NCBI RefSeq assembly: GCF_003202285.1
Contig: NZ_MASW01000002.1
Span: 1,240,001-1,304,000 of the forward strand
Source: Prauserella muralis
Lineage (GTDB): Bacteria; Actinomycetota; Actinomycetes; Mycobacteriales; Pseudonocardiaceae
DNA length: 64,000 nt
Direction: 5' to 3'
The notes beneath the pieces are model-generated. The model had not been told where the DNA came from and searched no databases. It saw only the letters and a program-made list of their open reading frames with translations. The translations under genes were made by a program, and so were the position numbers. The number at the start of each line of letters is the position of its first letter. Within the stretch, counting starts at the first letter, position 1. Of this stretch, positions 60,319-64,000 are shown in pieces.

Positions 60319-61229
60319 CGTGCCTTTCCTCCGGCGGCGAACGCCGCGACCTCCTCGGCTGTGGGCACCGCCGCCTGGGCACCAGGACGCGTCACGGCCA
60401 GCGCGGCGGCCGCGCCCGCGAGCCGCGCGGCGCCGGGCAGGGTCAGTCCCCGGGCGAGTGCCGCGCACAGCACCCCGCAGAAGGTGTCCCCGGCGCCGGT
60501 GGTGTCGACGGCCCGCACCGGCGTGCCCGGCACGCGCATCGGAGCGCGGTCCCGTTCGGCGACGAGGCAGCCGTCGCCGCCGAGCGTGATCACGACGGCG
60601 GGCACCCGCGCCAGCAGCGTGCGGGCGAGGGCCTCCGCGTCCCCGGGCGTTCCCGCGAGCTCGGCCGCCTCGTGCTCGTTGACCAGCAGCAGGTCGATGG
60701 CCGCCCAGACGTCGGAGGGCAGGTCGCGGGACGGGGCGGCGTTGAGGGCCAGCAGCGCGCCGGGACGGCGCGCCGCGGCCGCCGCGCGCACGACGTCGAG
60801 CGGGATCTCCAGCTGTGCGAGGACGACCTCGGCGGAGGCGATCCGCTCCTCGTGCCCGGGGGTCAGCCGCACGCGCGCGTTGGCGCCCGGCGCCACGACG
60901 ATCGAGTTCTCGCCGCCGGGGGAGACGGTGATGAGCGCGGTGCCGGTGGCGGCGTCCACGCGCTCGACGAGATCGGTGCGGACCCCCGCCCGCTCCAGCG
61001 ACGCCAGCAGCAGGCTCGCCGCCTCGTCGTGGCCCAGCGTGCCGACGAACGTCGTGTCGGCGCCGCCCGCGAGCGCGGCGGCCACGGCCTGGTTCGCGCC
61101 CTTGCCGCCGGTGCTGCGGCGCAGCTCCCCACCGAGGATCGTCTCCCCGGGCCCCGGCGGCCGGGGCACGTCCACCACCAGATCGACGTTGGCCGAGCCG
61201 ACCACCACGACGCGGCCCGGCGCGCTCAC
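60315..61229 (-). CDS. Ribokinase-like PfkB carbohydrate kinase
   Basis: A 304-residue kinase. VVVGSANVDLVVDVPRPPGPGET and GGKGANQAVAAAL are the ribokinase N-terminal motifs; DTTGAGDTFCGVL holds the catalytic Asp and anion hole. The ATP region VITLGGDGCLVA is present. It most likely phosphorylates ribose or a close sugar released by the glycohydrolases of the same operon. The GTG overlaps the stop of the preceding gene. Confidence 0.88.
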   Translation of the reverse strand: MSAPGRVVVVGSANVDLVVDVPRPPGPGETILGGELRRSTGGKGANQAVAAALAGGADTTFVGTLGHDEAASLLLASLERAGVRTDLVERVDAATGTALITVSPGGENSIVVAPGANARVRLTPGHEERIASAEVVLAQLEIPLDVVRAAAAARRPGALLALNAAPSRDLPSDVWAAIDLLLVNEHEAAELAGTPGDAEALARTLLARVPAVVITLGGDGCLVAERDRAPMRVPGTPVRAVDTTGAGDTFCGVLCAALARGLTLPGAARLAGAAAALAVTRPGAQAAVPTAEEVAAFAAGGKAR

Positions 61230-62569
61230 GAGCCCTCCCGTCGCGCGGCGAGCGCGGCCGTGCGCGCGGCAAGGTCGGCGATGCGCTGCTCCCCGCCCGG
61301 CAGGGACGTCGCGATCCGCCCGTCCAGCGGCGCGGTCCACCGCCGGCCGATGCCGTCCACGCCACGCAGGGCGCCGACGACGCCGCCGACCGTCGCCGCC
61401 GCGGAGTCGGTGTCCCAGCCCGCCGTCACGGCGATCGACACGCTCGGGCCGAACTCCCCGCCACCACGGGCCAGCGCGTAGGCGATGACCGCCGCGTTGT
61501 TGAGCACGTGCACCCAGTGCAGGTGCCCGTAGGCCTCGTGCAGCCGGTCGAGACCGGCGCGCACGTCGGCCTCGGCGGCCAGCTCGCGGCCGAACCGGAC
61601 GGCGCGGGCGAGCCTGCTGTGCGGCGGCACGACGGCCTCGGCCGCGTCCAGCACCTCGTCGGCGGTGTCGCAGACCATCGCCGCCGCGGCGAGCGCCGCC
61701 GCCCACATCGCGCCGTAGACGCCGTTGCGCGTGTGGCTCAGCCGGGCGTCGGTCCACGCCAGCCGAGCGGCGCCGCGCACGTCGCCCGGCGAGATCCAGC
61801 CGAGGACGTCGGCGCGGATGAGCGCCCCGATCCACTCGCGGAACGGGTTGTGGTGGGTGGCGGTCTCCGGCACCGGCCGCGCGTCGAGCAGGTTGCGGTA
61901 GGCGGCGCGCTCGGCGGTGAACACGCGGCCCGCGGGCAGGTTGTCGAGCCAGGCCTCGGCGACGTCGCCGGTGCGGAAGTTCCTGCCGTGCCGCTCCAGG
62001 AGCCCGAGCGCGAGGATCGGGTAGTTGAGGTCGTCGTCCTCCGGCATCCCGGCGATGTTCTCCTCCAGCGAGGTGGCCGCGGAGCGCCGGTTCCACGGCC
62101 AGCGTGCCGCGACGTCGGCGGGCAGGCCCGCCGCGGTGAAGTACCGGTCCAGCGGCCAGCGCCCCGTCGCCCGCAGGATCTCCTCGATGCCCTCACGCGG
62201 GATCTTCTCCACCGGCTTGCCGAGCAGGCAGCCTGCCGCGCGGCCCGTCCACGCGCCGAGCGTGCGGTCCGCGCCCGTCATGGGCAGGTCCGGGGGAGCG
62301 GGCAGCGACGCGGCCAGCGCGTCCCAGTCGTCCGGTTCCTCCGGCGCGGGCGCGGCGGGCAGCGCGGCCAGTTCGTCGAGCAGGGTGCGGGCCAGCGACC
62401 GCAGCGCGGGTGGTGCGGGGTGCGGACCCGCGCCACTCACGGCGGGCACCGGGTCGCCCCCGGCCGCCACCCACCGCTCGCGGACGGCGGCGACGTCTCT
62501 GCCTTCCGCCGCGGACTGCACCAGTTCGTGCGCCAGCAGATCCTCGGGCTGGGCCCACGTGAGCCTCAT
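61226..62569 (-). CDS. ADP-ribosylglycohydrolase-family protein, copy 1
   Basis: A 447-residue all-alpha protein. GAWTGRAAGCLLGKPVEKIPREGIEEIL begins the fold; MPEDDDLNYPILAL stands for the acidic Mg site; TAGWDTDSAAATVGGVVGAL is the C-terminal Mg motif, with Asp-x-Asp-Ser. An N-terminal 100-residue extension precedes the fold. Family members hydrolyse N- or O-glycosidic bonds of ADP-ribose on proteins or DNA, but some act on other ribosides. With a ribokinase and ABC importer, a catabolic glycosidase role is likely (inference). Confidence 0.85.
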   Translation of the reverse strand: MRLTWAQPEDLLAHELVQSAAEGRDVAAVRERWVAAGGDPVPAVSGAGPHPAPPALRSLARTLLDELAALPAAPAPEEPDDWDALAASLPAPPDLPMTGADRTLGAWTGRAAGCLLGKPVEKIPREGIEEILRATGRWPLDRYFTAAGLPADVAARWPWNRRSAATSLEENIAGMPEDDDLNYPILALGLLERHGRNFRTGDVAEAWLDNLPAGRVFTAERAAYRNLLDARPVPETATHHNPFREWIGALIRADVLGWISPGDVRGAARLAWTDARLSHTRNGVYGAMWAAALAAAAMVCDTADEVLDAAEAVVPPHSRLARAVRFGRELAAEADVRAGLDRLHEAYGHLHWVHVLNNAAVIAYALARGGGEFGPSVSIAVTAGWDTDSAAATVGGVVGALRGVDGIGRRWTAPLDGRIATSLPGGEQRIADLAARTAALAARREGS

Positions 62570-63753
62570 GCCGGGTCTCCGACCGGCACGGCGGGCGGGG
62601 TGGTGGCCAGGGCGTCGAGCGCCGCGATCCGGGCCAGCGCCCGCTCGCGGTCGGCGCGGAGGATGTCATCGGCCGCCGACGCGAGCAGACGTCCGGTGGC
62701 GCGCAGATCCATGCGGCTGGCCTCGCCGACGGCGTCCACCCATTCCGCGGGCACCGCCGCGGTGCCGCCGAGCCCGGCGCACAGCGCGCCCGCCATGGAG
62801 GCGATCGAGTCGGCGTCGCGGCCGTAGTTCACGGCGGCCAGCACCGCGCCGCGGTAGCCGCCCCGGTGGGCGAGCGTGAACGCGAGCGCCGCGGGCAGCT
62901 CCTCGATCGACCGGGTGCGTGAGGGTCGCCGGGCGTCGAGCGCCATCTCGCGGTAGTGCGGGCCCACCGAGTCGAACGGGGCCACCGTCTCCCGCACCGC
63001 ACCGGCGAGCGCGCGTTCCTCGTCGTCGGTCCTCGGCGGCGTGGCGTCCGCGAAGGCGTCCACGACGGCACGCAGGGCCGCCGCGGTGCCGTCGTGGGCG
63101 GTCTCCAGCGCCGCTGCCGTGACGTCGTCCAGCGTCGCGCCGGGTGCGACCGCCGCCGCCACCATCCCGGCCAGCACGCCCGCGGCCTCCCGCCCGTAGC
63201 TGGACTGGTGCGCGCCGGTGAGGTCGATGGCCTCGGCGTAGGCGGCGCGGGGGTCCCCGGCGTTGACGATCCCGACCGGCGCGATGTACATCGCGGCGCC
63301 GCAGTTGACGACGTTGCCCACCCCGGCCTCCCGCGGGTCGACGTGTCCATAGTGGAGCCGGGTGACGATCCACTTCTCCGCGAGGAACACGCGCTGCAGC
63401 AGCAGGGCGGAGGACTCCAGCTCGGGCACCCACCGGGGCTCGCCGATCATGAGCGGGACGAGGTCCTCGGCCATCGCGTAGGCGTCCAGGTGGGCGCGGC
63501 GCCGGGCGTAGACCTCGACGAGCGCACAGGTCATGAGGGTGTCGTCGGTGACGTGCCCGTCGCCCTTGTGGTAGGGCGCGATGGGCCGGGCGTCGCGCCA
63601 GTTCGGATACCACGGCCCGACGATGCCGGTCACCCTGCCGCCGTGCCGCTGTTCGATCTGCTCCGGCGTCCACCCTTCCGTGGCGCCACCGAGCGCGTCC
63701 CCCACCGCCGCACCGGTGATCACCGCCACCGCACGGTCCTCCAGCCAGGTCAC
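62566..63753 (-). CDS. ADP-ribosylglycohydrolase-family protein, copy 2
   Basis: A 395-residue relative of the next gene, more canonical: ITGAAVGDALGGATEGWTPEQI, GHVTDDTLMTCALVEVY (TDD Mg ligands) and NYGRDADSIASMAGALCAGLGG (DADS Mg ligands). Starts with GTG, AAGGA upstream. The 3' end overlaps copy 1. Having two diverged copies suggests two related glycosides or a two-step cleavage. Confidence 0.86.
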   Translation of the reverse strand: MTWLEDRAVAVITGAAVGDALGGATEGWTPEQIEQRHGGRVTGIVGPWYPNWRDARPIAPYHKGDGHVTDDTLMTCALVEVYARRRAHLDAYAMAEDLVPLMIGEPRWVPELESSALLLQRVFLAEKWIVTRLHYGHVDPREAGVGNVVNCGAAMYIAPVGIVNAGDPRAAYAEAIDLTGAHQSSYGREAAGVLAGMVAAAVAPGATLDDVTAAALETAHDGTAAALRAVVDAFADATPPRTDDEERALAGAVRETVAPFDSVGPHYREMALDARRPSRTRSIEELPAALAFTLAHRGGYRGAVLAAVNYGRDADSIASMAGALCAGLGGTAAVPAEWVDAVGEASRMDLRATGRLLASAADDILRADRERALARIAALDALATTPPAVPVGDPA

Positions 63754-63850
63754 CGGCTTTCAGTCCTTCCTCGTCCGGCGCGGGCGGGCTGCCCGCGCGT
63801 GTCAGCGATGGCGGGCCGTGGCGGCGTCGCGCCCCGGCCCGCCTCCGCTG

Positions 63851-64000
63851 CTAGTTGGAGATGCTGTTCCAGCCGTCCTCGAGCTCTCGCGCGAGCCCGG
63901 CCGCGTCGGTCTCCCGCGCGAGGTAGCGCTGGAACGCGGGCGTGGCGACGGTGTCCTTCCACTGCGCGTACTTGTCGACGAACAGGTACGGCGCCGAGGT
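63851..64000 (-). CDS. ABC transporter solute-binding protein, C-terminal fragment
   Basis: Only the last 49 residues are in the window; the gene runs past the right edge. APYLFVDKYAQWKDTVATPAF and LARELEDGWNSISN are typical of the end of a family 1 (sugar) extracellular binding protein. It precedes the glycohydrolase operon by 97 bp on the same strand, so it is probably the importer for that operon's substrate. Confidence 0.65.
   Translation of the reverse strand, partial: TSAPYLFVDKYAQWKDTVATPAFQRYLARETDAAGLARELEDGWNSISN

Noticed and set aside
58243-61488. Plus-strand frame of over 1000 codons
   Set aside because: It runs antisense to three recognised minus-strand genes; low-complexity Arg/Gly/Pro-rich product.
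1-64000. CRISPR array, rRNA or tRNA genes
   Set aside because: No spaced direct repeats and no rRNA- or tRNA-like sequence noticed on reading; small RNAs cannot be excluded.

Overview
The window is high-G+C DNA with GTG starts, many 4-bp stop/start overlaps, an ECF sigma factor resembling ShbA/SigD, SigE-type sigma/anti-sigma-like genes, tandem IclR regulators and two short-chain dehydrogenases of the mycofactocin-coupled type. This points to an actinomycete chromosome, most likely of the Pseudonocardiaceae kind (the family assignment is inference). I see no rRNA, tRNA, CRISPR array, insertion sequence or integrase.

The left 24.5 kb is a defence island. It opens with a VapBC toxin-antitoxin pair cut by the window edge and the ECF sigma factor. 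Next comes an accessory module: an HTH / N6-adenine methylase / specificity-like fusion whose catalytic motif reads EPPF instead of NPPF, an EVE-like modified-base reader, an unidentified helical protein and a DUF4268 nuclease-like protein. The main operon runs from 5398 to 24508. Its first gene encodes a 2080-residue Ser/Thr kinase - MrfA/YprA-type helicase - MZB (DUF1998) zinc domain - DUF559/Vsr-like nuclease fusion. It is followed by a SNF2 helicase (DrmD-like), a large Eco57I-type adenine methylase (DrmMI-like), an Imm1-family immunity protein, McrB and McrC homologues, and a UvrD-type helicase with a RelE-like N-terminus. The order helicase-MZB / SNF2 / methylase resembles DISARM, but the fused kinase and nuclease, the embedded Imm1 gene and the attached McrBC make an unusual composite. 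A 17-bp near-palindrome upstream of the orphan methylase (1002-1018) recurs upstream of the kinase-helicase (5272-5288), 14 of 17 bases identical, suggesting shared control.

From 24.6 to 34.7 kb lies a catabolic locus: two IclR regulators divergent from an MFS carrier, then a Rieske oxygenase, an SsuABC-type lipoprotein/permease/ATPase transporter, a zinc alcohol dehydrogenase, a small FtsZ-like protein without the tubulin signature, and a three-domain oxygenase reductase. Two copies of an IclR-like operator flank the IclR/MFS gap. A sigma factor and a membrane anti-sigma-like protein follow (35.0-36.6 kb).

From 36.8 to 47.9 kb a second catabolic locus holds an XRE-cupin regulator, an acyl-CoA ligase and a fused alpha/beta thiamine-diphosphate E1 on the minus strand. 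They are divergent from an alpha/beta hydrolase, a ribose-type ABC transporter and two tandem mycofactocin-type dehydrogenases; a perfect palindrome sits in the divergent gap. The stretch 48.0-55.9 kb has a hydrolase-OsmC fusion, a DoxX/HxlR pair, a PucR regulator divergent from a DadA-like oxidase and a GreA-like protein, and a secreted PQQ-type beta-propeller dehydrogenase with a PKD domain.

The right end (56.3-64 kb, minus strand) is a tightly overlapped operon: sugar-binding protein (cut by the edge), two ADP-ribosylglycohydrolase-family proteins, a ribokinase-like PfkB kinase, a glycosidase-like/SUMF1-like fusion, a CaiB-type CoA-transferase and a CitE-like lyase. It looks like uptake and hydrolysis of an N-glycoside with further breakdown of an acyl part; the substrate is unknown.
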